DNA from: Bryobacteraceae bacterium
GTDB lineage: Bacteria; Acidobacteriota; Terriglobia; Bryobacterales; Bryobacteraceae
Direction: 5' to 3'
DNA length: 64,000 bases
Assembly (NCBI GenBank): GCA_030041495.1
Contig: JASHNT010000064.1
Span: 40,923-104,922 of the forward strand
Within the stretch, counting starts at the first letter, position 1. Each line of letters begins with the position of its first letter. A model generated the notes under the pieces. It did no database searches. It was not told where the DNA came from and worked only from the letters and a program-made list of their open reading frames with translations. Shown here piece by piece: positions 8,179 to 17,923 of this stretch. A program made the translations under genes and the position numbers.

Positions 8179-10785
8179 ATGAGCTGGCGAAGATATTTCC
8201 GTCGGGCGAAGTGGGATCGCGAACGGCGCGAGGAGCTGGAGGCGTACGTCCAGATGGAGAGCGAGCACAACCTCGCGCGGGGCATGAGTGACTCTGACGC
8301 GCGGGCGGCGGCGCAAAGGAAGCTGGGCAACGGCACTCAGATACGAGAGGAGATTTACCGCATGAACACGATCGCGTGGTTCGACGCGCTGTGCCGCGAT
8401 ATTCGCTATGCGCTGCGGGGGCTGCGGCGCAATCCCACGTTCACGCTGGTCGCGGTGCTCACGCTGGCGCTGGGCATCGGCGCGAGTACGGCGATCTTCA
8501 CGGTAGTCAACGGCGTGCTGCTGCGGCCGCTCTCTTATCCGCAGCCGCGGAGATTGGTGCGGCTGTGGGAGACGCTGCCCAAACGCTCGATTTACCGCAA
8601 TGTGATCAACGCCTGGAATTTTCTGGACTGGCAGTCGAGGGCGCAGGCGTTCGAAGGCATGGCTGCGATTACCACTTCTCAAACCATTAATCTGAGCGGC
8701 GGCGGCGAGCCGGTGGCGGTGGATGGCGCAGCGGTCACCACCAACTTCTTCGACATTTTAGGAGTCCGTCCGGAGATTGGGCGGACGTTCACGGCCGAGG
8801 AGGGAATTCTGGGGCGCGGCCAAGTGGCGATTCTGAGCCATGAACTGTGGCAGCGGCGCTTTGGCGGAGACCGGGGCGTCATCGGAAGAAAACTGACTTT
8901 GAATGGAGGCCCGGTGTCGGTGATCGGCGTGATGCCGGCGGGCTTCTCGTTTCCCAAAGTTCCGGCCGGGATCTGGCTGTCGCTGCCAATCGATCATTCC
9001 CCGCTCTGGGAAGGAGGAAGGTTCCTGGCGGCAGTGGCGCGGCTTAAGCCGGGAGTGACGGTGGGACAAGCCGATGCCGACTTGAAGCGGGTTGCGGCTC
9101 AATTATCGAAGGAACGTCCGGGCTTCGACCAGGGCTGGAGCGCGGAAGCAGCGCCGATGCTCGCAGATACAACCGGAGACGTGCGCACGGCGCTGCTGGT
9201 TCTGCTGGGAGCGGTGGGATTTCTACTGTTGATCGCTTGCTCCAACGTGGCGAATTTGTTTTTGATGCGCGGCGCGGAGCGATACCGCGAGATTTCTTTG
9301 CGCGAGGCTCTGGGCGCCTCGCGGCGGCGCATCTTCAGCCACTTGCTGACGGAGAGCCTGATGATTTGCGTGCTGGCCGGGACGCTCGGACTGGGCTTGG
9401 GGGAGTGGGGATTGAAGGCGGTGCTCGCGCTGTTGCCGCAATCTGTGGCGCTGCCGCGCAGTGAATCAATCGTGCTGGATTCGCGAGTGCTGGCATGCAC
9501 CCTGGCGCTGTGCGTACTGACGACGCTGATCTTTGGGCTGGTCCCGTTAATCCGCGCGGGACGGAGCGAGTTGCAGCAGAGCTTGCGCGTTCGTTCTCGT
9601 GCGGCGAGCAAAGGCATTCGCCGCGCGTTCGTCTGCGTTCAAGTGGCGATGGCGCTGGTGCTGTCGGTGGGCGCGGGCTTGATGGCGCGGAGTTTCGCGA
9701 GGCTGGCGGCGGTGAATCCGGGCTTCGACACGGAGCGCGTGGTGGCGATGAGCCTCTCGCCGGCGGGACGATATCCCAACGCGCAAGCCGTGGCTGGCTA
9801 CTTCGAGCGAATTGTTTCCGAAGTGAGAAGCGCTCCCGGAGTCGAATCGGCCAGCACAATTCAGTTTCTGGCGATGGAGAGCGAATCGCGATCCTGTTTT
9901 ACGCCGCCCACGGACGGTCCGCTTCCGCCGGTCAGCGTCCAACCGAGTGCAATGTTCTCGGTGATCGGTCCGGACTACTTCAAGACGATGGGAATACCGG
10001 TCGAGCGCGGGCGCGAATTCGACGGACATGACGGGCTGGGCTCGCCAACGGTGATCGTGGTCAATGCGGCTTTCGCCAAGAAGTTTTATCCGGGCGAGAA
10101 CGTGGTGGGAAAGAAGCTGATGATCTGCTGGACGTCAAATCTGCCGAATCCGGCGGAGATTGTGGGGGTCGCGGGCGATGCGCGGCACCAGAGCATGGCG
10201 GATGCACCGGAGCCGACGATCTTCGTCGCCAATTTACAAGCACCCACCTTTGGAAACTTGATTGTACGGGTCAAGGGCGACCCTGCACAAATCGAACGGG
10301 CGGCCGTGGCCGCGATTCACAAGGTCAACCCGGATCAAGCCGTAGCGAAAATCCGCACGCTTAAAGAAGTCGTGGACGATTCAGTCGCGCGGCCCAGGTT
10401 CCAATCCGCGCTGATGCTGGTTTTTGCAGGCGTAGCGTTGTTGCTGGCCTCGATTGGAGTTTACGGCGTCGCGTCGTATTCGGTGGCGCAACGCACCAAT
10501 GAAATCGGAATCCGCGTGGCCATTGGCGCCTCGCGAGGCGATATCGCCAAGCTGATTCTGCGGGAGGGCGCGCTGATGTGCGGGATCGGCGCGATTGCGG
10601 GCCTGGCCGCGGCGCTCGGGCTGACGCGATTTCTGGCATCGTTGCTGTATGAGATCAGCCCGTCCGATCCTTCGACGCTGGCGACGGTTTGCGGGGTGCT
10701 GATCGCGTCCGCGGCGATTGCGATCGCGCTGCCGGTGCGGAGGGCTACGCGAGTAGATCCGATGACAGCGCTCCGTTATGAGTAG
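8179..10785 (+). CDS. MacB/FtsX-like permease, first of a tandem pair
   Basis: An 868-residue permease with two FtsX-type halves. A cytoplasmic N-terminal prefix (about 1-75, with LEAYVQMESEHN and AAAQRKLGN) is followed by a first membrane helix near residues 85-110. A MacB-type periplasmic domain follows, then three helices in about 335-460, a further helix near 485, a second periplasmic domain, and three C-terminal helices ending in PVRRATRVDPMTALRYE. This is the acidobacterial duplicated orphan permease layout (TIGR03434-like). No ATPase gene lies nearby, hence 'orphan'. Function is probably export or mechanotransmission at the envelope; substrate unknown. Likely controlled by the adjacent PadR protein. 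Confidence 0.88.
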   Translation: MSWRRYFRRAKWDRERREELEAYVQMESEHNLARGMSDSDARAAAQRKLGNGTQIREEIYRMNTIAWFDALCRDIRYALRGLRRNPTFTLVAVLTLALGIGASTAIFTVVNGVLLRPLSYPQPRRLVRLWETLPKRSIYRNVINAWNFLDWQSRAQAFEGMAAITTSQTINLSGGGEPVAVDGAAVTTNFFDILGVRPEIGRTFTAEEGILGRGQVAILSHELWQRRFGGDRGVIGRKLTLNGGPVSVIGVMPAGFSFPKVPAGIWLSLPIDHSPLWEGGRFLAAVARLKPGVTVGQADADLKRVAAQLSKERPGFDQGWSAEAAPMLADTTGDVRTALLVLLGAVGFLLLIACSNVANLFLMRGAERYREISLREALGASRRRIFSHLLTESLMICVLAGTLGLGLGEWGLKAVLALLPQSVALPRSESIVLDSRVLACTLALCVLTTLIFGLVPLIRAGRSELQQSLRVRSRAASKGIRRAFVCVQVAMALVLSVGAGLMARSFARLAAVNPGFDTERVVAMSLSPAGRYPNAQAVAGYFERIVSEVRSAPGVESASTIQFLAMESESRSCFTPPTDGPLPPVSVQPSAMFSVIGPDYFKTMGIPVERGREFDGHDGLGSPTVIVVNAAFAKKFYPGENVVGKKLMICWTSNLPNPAEIVGVAGDARHQSMADAPEPTIFVANLQAPTFGNLIVRVKGDPAQIERAAVAAIHKVNPDQAVAKIRTLKEVVDDSVARPRFQSALMLVFAGVALLLASIGVYGVASYSVAQRTNEIGIRVAIGASRGDIAKLILREGALMCGIGAIAGLAAALGLTRFLASLLYEISPSDPSTLATVCGVLIASAAIAIALPVRRATRVDPMTALRYE

Positions 10786-10878
10786 GCTCCACCTAGTTTC
10801 GCAGCCGCGGCGACTTGTGGAAGCCAGCAGCCTCGGGCTGCGCGGTTCGGTTACCGAGTTCCGTGGGAGTGAGCCGGG

Positions 10879-13563
10879 ATGAGCTGGCGAAGGTATTTTA
10901 AGCGGACGAAATGGGATCGCGAACGGCGCGAAGAGCTGGAGGCGTACCTGCAGACGGAGACCGAAGACAATATCGCGCGAGGCATGAGCGAATCCGACGC
11001 CCGGGCTGCGGCGCGAAGAAAGCTCGGCAACAGTACGCTCATTCGAGAGGAGATTTACCGCATGAACACGATCGCCTGGTTCGACACTCTCAGCCGCGAT
11101 GTTCGCTATGCGCTGCGCGGCCTGCGGCGGAATCCGACGTTTACCTGCGTTACGCTGCTGACGCTGGCGTTGGGGATCGGCGCGAACACGGCGGTATTCA
11201 GTGTAGTGGACAGCGTGCTGTTGAAGCCGCTGAATTATCCCCAGCCGCAGGAATTGGTGGCCGTGCGGCAGTCTGCTCCGGGTGCGGCGGGTCTGGCGAG
11301 CTTTTCCAACGGGCTGCCGCTTTCGGCGTCCATGTATTTCACGTATGCGGAGCAGAACAAGACGTTTCAGGCGCTGGGGGCGTGGTACCCCGGTAACGCC
11401 GTGGTGACGGACGGCTCTCATCCGGAACGGGTTCGTGCGATTGCCGTGACCGGCGGCGTGCTCGAAAGCCTTGCCGTAAGACCTCTGTTGGGACGCTGGC
11501 TTTCCGCCGCCGACCAGAAAGTTCTGCCCGAAACCGTGATGCTCAGCTATAGCTATTGGCAGCGGCACTACGGCGGAGATCGCTCCGTCACCGGCCGCAC
11601 GATTTCCGTGGGTTCCCGCAGTCTTGACATCGCGGGCGTAATGCCGCCAGGCTTCCGCGTGGTAGACACGGACTTCGATTTGTTGATTCCCGCGGGCTTC
11701 GATCGGTCCAAGCTCAGCCTGCCCGGCTTCTTCCTGAATAGCGTGGCCCGGCTGAAGCCCGGTGTCAAAATCGAGGAAGCTGACGCGGACATTGCACGGC
11801 TGATCCCGGTCTGGATGCGCTCCTGGCCCTATCCCTACGATTACCGGATCTACGAAACCTGGCGCATCACGCCCACGCTGCGCCCCTTAAAGCAGGACCT
11901 CACCGGCAACATCGGCAACGTACTTTGGATTGTCATGGGGACCATCGGGCTGGTGATGATGATTGCTTGCGCCAACGTGGCGAATTTGCTGCTGGTGCGG
12001 GCCGAAGCGCGCCAACAGGAACTCTCCGTAAGGTCGGCTTTGGGCGCGGGATGGGGAACGATCGTGCGCGAGCTGATGGCGGAAAGCTTAGTGCTGGCCT
12101 TGATTGGGGGTGTGACCGGAATCGGACTCGCGTATGAGGGCTTGCGCTGGCTGGTGGCGGCGGGCCCCGCGAACCTGCCGCGGTTGAATGAGATCTCTCT
12201 GGATGGACGCGCCCTCGTTTTCAGCCTGGCGATTTCGATCGCCTCTGGCGTCTTATTCGGCTTGATTCCGGCGCTCAAGCAGGCGAGGCCGCGAATCGCC
12301 CTGGGCGGACGCACCTTCAGCGCCGGCCGGGAACGTAATCGGGCGCGCAATGTGCTGGTGGTGGCGCAGGTCTCCATGGCTCTGGTACTGATGGTCAGCG
12401 CCGGCCTCATGATCCGCACCTTCGCCGCGCTGCGAACCATCGATCCCGGCTTCACCAACCCGGACCAGCTTCAGACCGTGCGGGTGCCGCTCCCGGCGTA
12501 TGTTGTGCCTATGAATCAACCGGAGCGGGCCGTCCGAATGCAAAAGGAAATCGCCGACAAGCTGGCAGCGATTCCAGGAGTCAGCTCCGCTGGGTTCGCC
12601 GCGACTGTGCCGCTCGAAGGCACGCCGCCAAACTGGGACGCTGTCTTTGCCGAAGGCCACAGCTACCCGCCGGGCGAGGTCCCACCTCTGAGGTATTTCC
12701 AGTACGTTTCTCCCGGGCTGCTGCAAACTCTCGGGACGCGATTGGCCGTCGGCCGCGACTTCACCTGGGCCGAGATCTTCAATCAAAGGCGGGTCGCCAT
12801 GCTGTCCGAGAACCTGGCGCGTGAGTTTTGGGGCTCGGCCAGCGCGGCCATCGGCAAACACCTGGTGGGAGCACCCGGCGCGCCGGCGTTCCCGTCCGGA
12901 ACGCCTGGCTTCGAAATCGTCGGGGTGGTCGAGAACGTGCACTCAAACGGCGTCGATCAGGCAGCGCCGGCGACGGTATATTGGCCTCCGCTGTCCAATA
13001 CCGCCCAGGGAGGCGCTACGCGGGACTCGATCTTTGTCGTGCGAAGCAGCCTTGCGGGAGAGGAGGGTTTGCTTCGCGAGATCCGTCAAGCCATTTCCTC
13101 GGTGAACCCAGGCCTACCCATCGCCACGATGCGTACCATGCGGGATATCTACAGCCGGTCCATGGCGCGGACATCGTTCACTCTGGCGATGCTGGCGATC
13201 GCGGGTGCGATGGCGTTGGTGCTGGGGATCATCGGGATTTACGGCGTAATTGCGTACGCGGTTTCGCAGAGGCGGCGCGAGATCGGAATCCGGCTGGCGC
13301 TGGGCGCGCAGCAGGGAACCATCCAGCGCACATTTGTGAGAAGCGCTCTGGCGCTGGCGGGAATCGGCATGGCGATCGGGTTAGGCGCGGCCATGGTGTT
13401 GACGCGGCTGATGAAGTCGCTGCTGTTCGGGATCAGCCCGCTGGATCCGCTGACGTATCTGACTGTGCCGATGGTTTTGGCCGTGGCGGCGGCGCTGGCC
13501 AGTTACTTGCCGGCGCGACGGGCCGCGGCGGTGGATCCGGTGGAAGCTTTACACGCCGAATAG
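10879..13563 (+). CDS. MacB/FtsX-like permease, second of a tandem pair
   Basis: An 894-residue paralogue of the preceding gene with the same architecture. The two proteins are very alike over the first 100 residues (shared MSWRRYF, KWDRERREELEAY, REEIYRMNTIAWFD, RYALRGLRRNPTFT) and diverge more in the periplasmic domains. It ends PARRAAAVDPVEALHAE. The start codon and its upstream bases match those of the first copy. Divergent periplasmic domains on a conserved membrane frame suggest different cargo or partner specificity, or a heterodimer of the two. No ATPase partner is present. Confidence 0.88.
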   Translation: MSWRRYFKRTKWDRERREELEAYLQTETEDNIARGMSESDARAAARRKLGNSTLIREEIYRMNTIAWFDTLSRDVRYALRGLRRNPTFTCVTLLTLALGIGANTAVFSVVDSVLLKPLNYPQPQELVAVRQSAPGAAGLASFSNGLPLSASMYFTYAEQNKTFQALGAWYPGNAVVTDGSHPERVRAIAVTGGVLESLAVRPLLGRWLSAADQKVLPETVMLSYSYWQRHYGGDRSVTGRTISVGSRSLDIAGVMPPGFRVVDTDFDLLIPAGFDRSKLSLPGFFLNSVARLKPGVKIEEADADIARLIPVWMRSWPYPYDYRIYETWRITPTLRPLKQDLTGNIGNVLWIVMGTIGLVMMIACANVANLLLVRAEARQQELSVRSALGAGWGTIVRELMAESLVLALIGGVTGIGLAYEGLRWLVAAGPANLPRLNEISLDGRALVFSLAISIASGVLFGLIPALKQARPRIALGGRTFSAGRERNRARNVLVVAQVSMALVLMVSAGLMIRTFAALRTIDPGFTNPDQLQTVRVPLPAYVVPMNQPERAVRMQKEIADKLAAIPGVSSAGFAATVPLEGTPPNWDAVFAEGHSYPPGEVPPLRYFQYVSPGLLQTLGTRLAVGRDFTWAEIFNQRRVAMLSENLAREFWGSASAAIGKHLVGAPGAPAFPSGTPGFEIVGVVENVHSNGVDQAAPATVYWPPLSNTAQGGATRDSIFVVRSSLAGEEGLLREIRQAISSVNPGLPIATMRTMRDIYSRSMARTSFTLAMLAIAGAMALVLGIIGIYGVIAYAVSQRRREIGIRLALGAQQGTIQRTFVRSALALAGIGMAIGLGAAMVLTRLMKSLLFGISPLDPLTYLTVPMVLAVAAALASYLPARRAAAVDPVEALHAE

Positions 13564-13627
13564 GCAAACCCTCGTATCTGGGGTCATTTTTTCGGGCATT
13601 GAAGGATTTTCGATATCATGACAGTTG

Positions 13628-14593
13628 ATGCTCCACCGGAACGCCGTGGACGGCTCCTTTTCGCTAGCCCGGCTGTCTGAAATCGAAGCGGTACTTGGGC
13701 AAGCGATCCGCGGGAAACCGGATGTGATCCGGCTGTCGCTGGCGTGTCTGCTGGCGCGCGGGCATCTGCTGATCGAGGACGTGCCCGGAGTGGGCAAGAC
13801 CACTTTGGCCCAGGCTCTGGCCCGTAGCGTGGACGCAAGCTTCCATCGCATCCAGTTCACCTCCGACATGCTGCCCAGCGACGTGGTCGGGGTCACCATC
13901 TACAACGCGCACACGCAGGAGTTCGAGTTCAAACAAGGTCCCATCTTCACCAAATTCCTGCTGGCGGACGAAATTAATCGCGCGACGCCGAAGACGCAAT
14001 CGGCCTTGCTCGAAGCCATGAACGAATTGCAGGTAACGGTGGATGGCCGCTCGTATCCTCTGCCGCAACCCTTCATGGTGATCGCGACTCAGAACCCGGT
14101 GGAGCACCACGGGACCTATCCGCTCCCGGAATCGCAGCTCGACCGCTTTCTGATGCGCATCCGGATCGGGTATCCGGACCAGGCCTCGGAGCGGGAGATC
14201 GTGCGGCGGCCCCTGGCTCAGACCAGCGAAATTGTGCGGCCGGCGATTGAAGCCTCCGAGCTAGCCGCTCTGCAGGAGGCAGTCAGCCAGGTGACGGTGG
14301 ACGGAGCGATCCTCGATTACATGCTGGCGATCGTGGAGCGAACGCGCTCCAATGAATCGCTGGCGATGGGCGTGAGTCCTCGTGGCGCGCAGATGCTGTA
14401 TCGCGCGACGCAGGCTCTGGCGGCGGTCGAAGGCCGCGACTTCGCGACGCCGGACGACGTGAAGCGGCTGGCGCTGCCCGTGTTCGCGCATCGTGTGTCC
14501 GTGAACTCGCGGATGATCCTGGCGCAGAAGCCAGCCGAAGCGGCCGAGCGGGTGCTGACCGAAATCCTCACCATGGTAGATGTTCCGTTGTAG
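13628..14593 (+). CDS. MoxR-family AAA+ ATPase
   Basis: A 321-residue MoxR-type ATPase, presumed to act as a chaperone in assembling or activating protein complexes. Walker A is EDVPGVGKTT near residues 50-59, Walker B LLADEINRATPK near 113-124, and the sensor region is ATQNPVEHHGTYPLPESQLDRF. MoxR genes are usually followed by DUF58 and VWA-domain genes; here a YchF-like gene follows, so it is isolated. The ATG at 13628 is preceded in frame by a TTG at 13625; neither has a well-spaced Shine-Dalgarno sequence. Confidence 0.92.
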   Translation: MLHRNAVDGSFSLARLSEIEAVLGQAIRGKPDVIRLSLACLLARGHLLIEDVPGVGKTTLAQALARSVDASFHRIQFTSDMLPSDVVGVTIYNAHTQEFEFKQGPIFTKFLLADEINRATPKTQSALLEAMNELQVTVDGRSYPLPQPFMVIATQNPVEHHGTYPLPESQLDRFLMRIRIGYPDQASEREIVRRPLAQTSEIVRPAIEASELAALQEAVSQVTVDGAILDYMLAIVERTRSNESLAMGVSPRGAQMLYRATQALAAVEGRDFATPDDVKRLALPVFAHRVSVNSRMILAQKPAEAAERVLTEILTMVDVPL

Positions 14594-14611
14594 GACCTTC
14601 CTGAATCCAAA

Positions 14612-15685
14612 ATGAAAACTGCCATTATCGGACTGCCCATGGTGGGCAAGACCAGTCTGTTCACGATCCTGACGGGTGTGCATGAAGCCGCGCGGGTGGG
14701 CTCGCTCGAGGCGCGCGTGGGAGTCGCCAAGGTTCCCGATGCGCGGCTGGACGCGCTGGCGCAACTGTTCAACCCACCGAAGATCACGCACGCCACGGTC
14801 GAGTACCTGGACTTTCCTTCCATTTCCAAGGAGGCGCTGCGCGACCCGAGCTACCTGGCGAGCTTGCGTGTAGTGGACGCGTTGGCGCACGTGTTGCGCG
14901 TGTTCGAGAGCGATACGGTGCCGCATGAGAAGAGCTCGGTAGATCCGGGGCGCGATTTGGAAGACGTGGACACGGAGCTGATCCTGAGCGATCTAGTGGT
15001 AATCGAGAAGCGCATGGAACGCCTGGACAAGGATCGCAAGAAGGTGAAGAATCCGGAGCTCGACCTGGAATTCGCGCTGCTGGAACAACTAAAAGCGGAG
15101 CTGGAAGGGAACCGGCCTTTGCGCGGGCTGGAGTTCAGCGAGGCGGATGAGAAGCGCATTCGGGGGTTCCAGTTTCTTTCGCAAAAGCCTCTGCTATGTG
15201 TGCTGAACCTGGGCGAGAACGACGCCGGGCGCATGCGTGAAATCGAGGAGCAGTTCCGGGGAAAGCATCTTGCCGGCCGAGCCCATACCGGCGCCACGGC
15301 CATCTGCGGAAAAATCGAAGCCGAGCTGGCGGACCTTTCGCCGGAAGACGCCAAAGAGTACATGGCCAGCTACGGGCTGACCGAATCGGGGCTGGAGCGC
15401 ATGATTTCGGCGACCTATGCCGTGCTGGGGCTGATGAGCTTCCTGACGGCTGGCGAAACCGAGGTCCGCGCCTGGACTATCCCGATCAACAGCACCGCGG
15501 TCAAAGCCGCGGGCGCGATCCATAGCGACTTCGAGAAGAAACTCATCCGCGCCGAAACGGTGAACTGGAAGACGCTCATCGATCTGGGCGGATATCCGGG
15601 CGTGCGCGACAAGGGCTTGCTGCGGTTGGAGGGAAAAGACTACATCGTCAAGGACGGCGACGTGCTGGTGATCCGGCACGGCTAG
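14612..15685 (+). CDS. YchF/OLA1-like P-loop protein with degenerate G3 motif
   Basis: A 357-residue Obg-superfamily protein. It has G1 GLPMVGKTS (7-15), the YchF-type NxxE motif in LNLGEN near 199, a long coiled-coil insert (about 115-180, rich in Lys, Glu and Leu) and a C-terminal TGS/DUF933 domain ending GDVLVIRHG. Standard YchF has a DIAGL-type G3 motif; here the equivalent segment reads EYLDFPSIS, so the glycine and usual spacing are gone. It is probably a divergent paralogue of ribosome-associated YchF with altered nucleotide hydrolysis. It follows moxR by 18 bases and may be cotranscribed. Confidence 0.8.
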   Translation: MKTAIIGLPMVGKTSLFTILTGVHEAARVGSLEARVGVAKVPDARLDALAQLFNPPKITHATVEYLDFPSISKEALRDPSYLASLRVVDALAHVLRVFESDTVPHEKSSVDPGRDLEDVDTELILSDLVVIEKRMERLDKDRKKVKNPELDLEFALLEQLKAELEGNRPLRGLEFSEADEKRIRGFQFLSQKPLLCVLNLGENDAGRMREIEEQFRGKHLAGRAHTGATAICGKIEAELADLSPEDAKEYMASYGLTESGLERMISATYAVLGLMSFLTAGETEVRAWTIPINSTAVKAAGAIHSDFEKKLIRAETVNWKTLIDLGGYPGVRDKGLLRLEGKDYIVKDGDVLVIRHG

Positions 15686-16584
15686 GTGCTGCGCGAATCG
15701 CGTTCGCGGGCGGCGTTGAATTCGCAGCCGAACAGGTTGATGACCGCGAGCACGTACATCCATACCAGCAGGGCGAGCCCCGCGCCAACGCCTCCATACA
15801 GCACGTTGTAGTTCACCAGGTGGCGCACGTACCACGCGAAACCCATTGTGGCGAGCAACCAAAGCGCCGTGGCCAGCAGGGCTCCCGGCAGCACCGTCGC
15901 GAACGTCAGCTTGCGATTCGCGCCCAACAGGTACACCACGGCGGTGATCAGAACTACCGTGGCGAAGGCAATCGCGTAACGCAGTGTCACACCTGCAAGC
16001 GAAACCCATCCTGTCAGCTCGGCTCCCTGTGGCATTAGCTTCAAGCCGGCGATGGCGGCGCGCTCGGCCCGTTGGCCGAAAACGATTAAGGCGGACGCTC
16101 CCCACAACGGGAGCACCGTCGTAAAAACCAGCAGGACCGCGATCCCACGCTCGTGAAGGAACTGACGTTTCTCGGTGATTTGGTACGTGGCGTCGAAACC
16201 CTCCATGAGACTGACCATTGCGCCGGAGGCCGCGAAGGCCGCCAGCACGATCGCGCCTACCAGCAGCGATTTCGGCCTTTGGCCGTGCACAAAAAACAGA
16301 TCGCGCACGACATCCTCTGTCCCTGGCGGCACCACTTCATAAAGAAAGGACACGATGGTGTGCGCCACGGACTCCGACTTGACTTGCACCAGGATCGCCG
16401 CCACCGACGTAAGCACGGGAAAAAAGGAGAGCAGCGCGGAGTACGCGGTTCCCTTGGCGATGCCGAAGCAATTGTGTAGAAACGCTCCATGCACGGCCGC
16501 GCGGAGCTGGCGCCAGAGGCGAATCCAGTGGCTTTCCTCCATCAGGTGCAGTCGGAAGTGCGCATGCGCGACCATCGATGTCAC
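15682..16584 (-). CDS. YihY/BrkB-family inner-membrane protein
   Basis: A 300-residue polytopic protein with about six hydrophobic helices (roughly 45-65, 100-120, 150-170, 195-215, 225-245 and 255-280). The family signature region is GTAYSALLSFFPVLTS at the first helix and the loop PPGTEDVVRDLF. YihY/BrkB proteins were once annotated as ribonuclease BN; their true function remains uncertain, with transport suggested. It converges on and overlaps the YchF-like gene by four bases. ATG start with no obvious operon partner. Confidence 0.88.
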   Translation of the reverse strand: MTSMVAHAHFRLHLMEESHWIRLWRQLRAAVHGAFLHNCFGIAKGTAYSALLSFFPVLTSVAAILVQVKSESVAHTIVSFLYEVVPPGTEDVVRDLFFVHGQRPKSLLVGAIVLAAFAASGAMVSLMEGFDATYQITEKRQFLHERGIAVLLVFTTVLPLWGASALIVFGQRAERAAIAGLKLMPQGAELTGWVSLAGVTLRYAIAFATVVLITAVVYLLGANRKLTFATVLPGALLATALWLLATMGFAWYVRHLVNYNVLYGGVGAGLALLVWMYVLAVINLFGCEFNAARERDSRST

Positions 16585-16915
16585 AACTTGTCAGCCACTT
16601 CCATTATGTCGTGCGGCCGGCGGTAATTTGGCGCACTCGTGCTATTCTGGAGGAGTTCTGGTAGAGGAGCGAGGGCCATGAGTAGCCCGGCGCGCGGTTC
16701 CGGCAAGCGCGGAGCGCTGGGAGAAAGGGGTATCCTCGCCGAAACCGGCGCGCGGCTTGCTGAGCGACCGGTTGGTGGAGACGGTTAACACCTTTTCACT
16801 GTCACTCGATTCTTGGTGGATTGAGTGGAGCGCTATCGGGAAGCTTCGGCCCTCCCTGGCTGTCCTTACTAAGGACTGCGCTCCTCGTTCTCTTCCAGTA
16901 ATATTGCGATGGCGT
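16585..16915. other. Divergent control region before the lysine/DAP operon
   Basis: About 330 bases between the divergent BrkB and M20 genes, so both promoters should lie here. I see no strong -35/-10 pair and no lysine-riboswitch-like structure that I can defend. A short reading frame with a good ribosome binding site sits at 16678-16788. Confidence 0.45.
16678..16788 (+). CDS. Possible 36-residue leader ORF upstream of the DAP operon
   Basis: An ATG at 16678 preceded eight bases upstream by AGAGGAG (16663-16669) opens a 36-codon frame ending in TAA. The product is Gly/Arg/Ala-rich (MSSPARGSGKRGALGERG at the start) with no lysine run, so it does not look like a classic attenuation peptide. 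The ribosome binding site is its only support; it may be chance. Confidence 0.2.
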   Translation: MSSPARGSGKRGALGERGILAETGARLAERPVGGDG

Positions 16916-17923
16916 ATGAAGGTTTTTGAGCTGACACGCACGCTGGTGGACATCGATTCGGTCACACCGAACGAGGAGCAGGTCGGGGTATATCTGGCCG
17001 AGCATCTCTCGGCTCTTGCGAGTCGCACCGGCGGACGCGTGGAGCGAATCGAAGTGGAGCCGCACCGCTACAACGTACTGGCGGCGTGGGGTCAGCCGGT
17101 GGTGACATTTTCGACGCACATGGACACGGTGCCTCCCTTTTTCGCGTCGTGCGAAGACGATGAGTGGATCTGGGGACGCGGCGCCTGCGATACCAAGGGC
17201 ATCATCGCGTCTATGATCTGCGCGATCGAAGGTCTGCTGGCCGAGGGCACGCGCGGGCTGGCACTGCTGCTGGTGGTAGGCGAGGAGCGCAATAGCGCAG
17301 GGGCTCTAGCGGCGGCTCGCGACCATCGCGGCAGCCGGTTCCTCATCAATGGCGAGCCGACGGAGAACAGGCTGGCGCTGGGCTCGAAGGGCGCGCTGAG
17401 GTTCGAAATCACGGCCAAGGGACGGATGGCGCATTCCGCGTATCCGCATCTCGGCGAATCGGCGATCGAGAAATTACTCGACGTTCTGGAACGGGTACGG
17501 CGCATTCCTCTGGCTCGCGATCCGGTGCTGGGTGCGAGCACGCTCAACATCGGCTTAATTCAAGGCGGGCGCGCGCCGAATGTGATTCCCGATCACGCCT
17601 CGGCAGAGATCTTCGTCCGGCTGGTGGATTCCGGCGATTCCTTCCGCACGGCGATAGCGCAGACGGCTGAAGGTTTGGCTGACGCGCAGGAAGTGTTGTG
17701 CATCCCGGCGGTGCACCTGGGAGCTCTAGACGGGTTCAAAACCAGCGTGGTCTCCTTCACCACCGATATTCCGGCGTTTGGCGGCGCGTGGGGAGAGCCG
17801 TTTTTGATCGGTCCCGGCAGCATTCATTTTGCCCACACCGATGAAGAGCGCGTGCCGAAGGCCGAACTAATCGAGGCGATCGAAATTTATAAGAATTTAG
17901 CGAGGCAATTGATTAAAAAATGA
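16916..17923 (+). CDS. M20-family metallo-amidohydrolase, probable DapE/ArgE-type deacylase
   Basis: A 335-residue zinc hydrolase from the ATG at 16916 ([15 protein letters not shown]); in-frame sequence further upstream does not resemble the family. Metal ligands and catalytic residues are visible: His68 and Asp70 in STHMDT, Asp92 in GACDTKG, Glu123-Glu124 in VGEERNS, and the dimerisation lid region near 175-285. It overlaps asd by four bases at the head of an asd-lysC-dapB-dapA-dapD operon. That operon encodes the succinylase route, which needs a desuccinylase, so N-succinyl-diaminopimelate desuccinylase (DapE) is the best guess. ArgE or LysK-like activity cannot be excluded. Confidence 0.85.
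   Translation: MKVFELTRTLVDIDSVTPNEEQVGVYLAEHLSALASRTGGRVERIEVEPHRYNVLAAWGQPVVTFSTHMDTVPPFFASCEDDEWIWGRGACDTKGIIASMICAIEGLLAEGTRGLALLLVVGEERNSAGALAAARDHRGSRFLINGEPTENRLALGSKGALRFEITAKGRMAHSAYPHLGESAIEKLLDVLERVRRIPLARDPVLGASTLNIGLIQGGRAPNVIPDHASAEIFVRLVDSGDSFRTAIAQTAEGLADAQEVLCIPAVHLGALDGFKTSVVSFTTDIPAFGGAWGEPFLIGPGSIHFAHTDEERVPKAELIEAIEIYKNLARQLIKK

Noticed and set aside
16585..16915. Possible lysine riboswitch before the DAP operon
   Set aside because: No conserved core or long multi-stem structure could be recognised by eye, and lysC is not the first gene.
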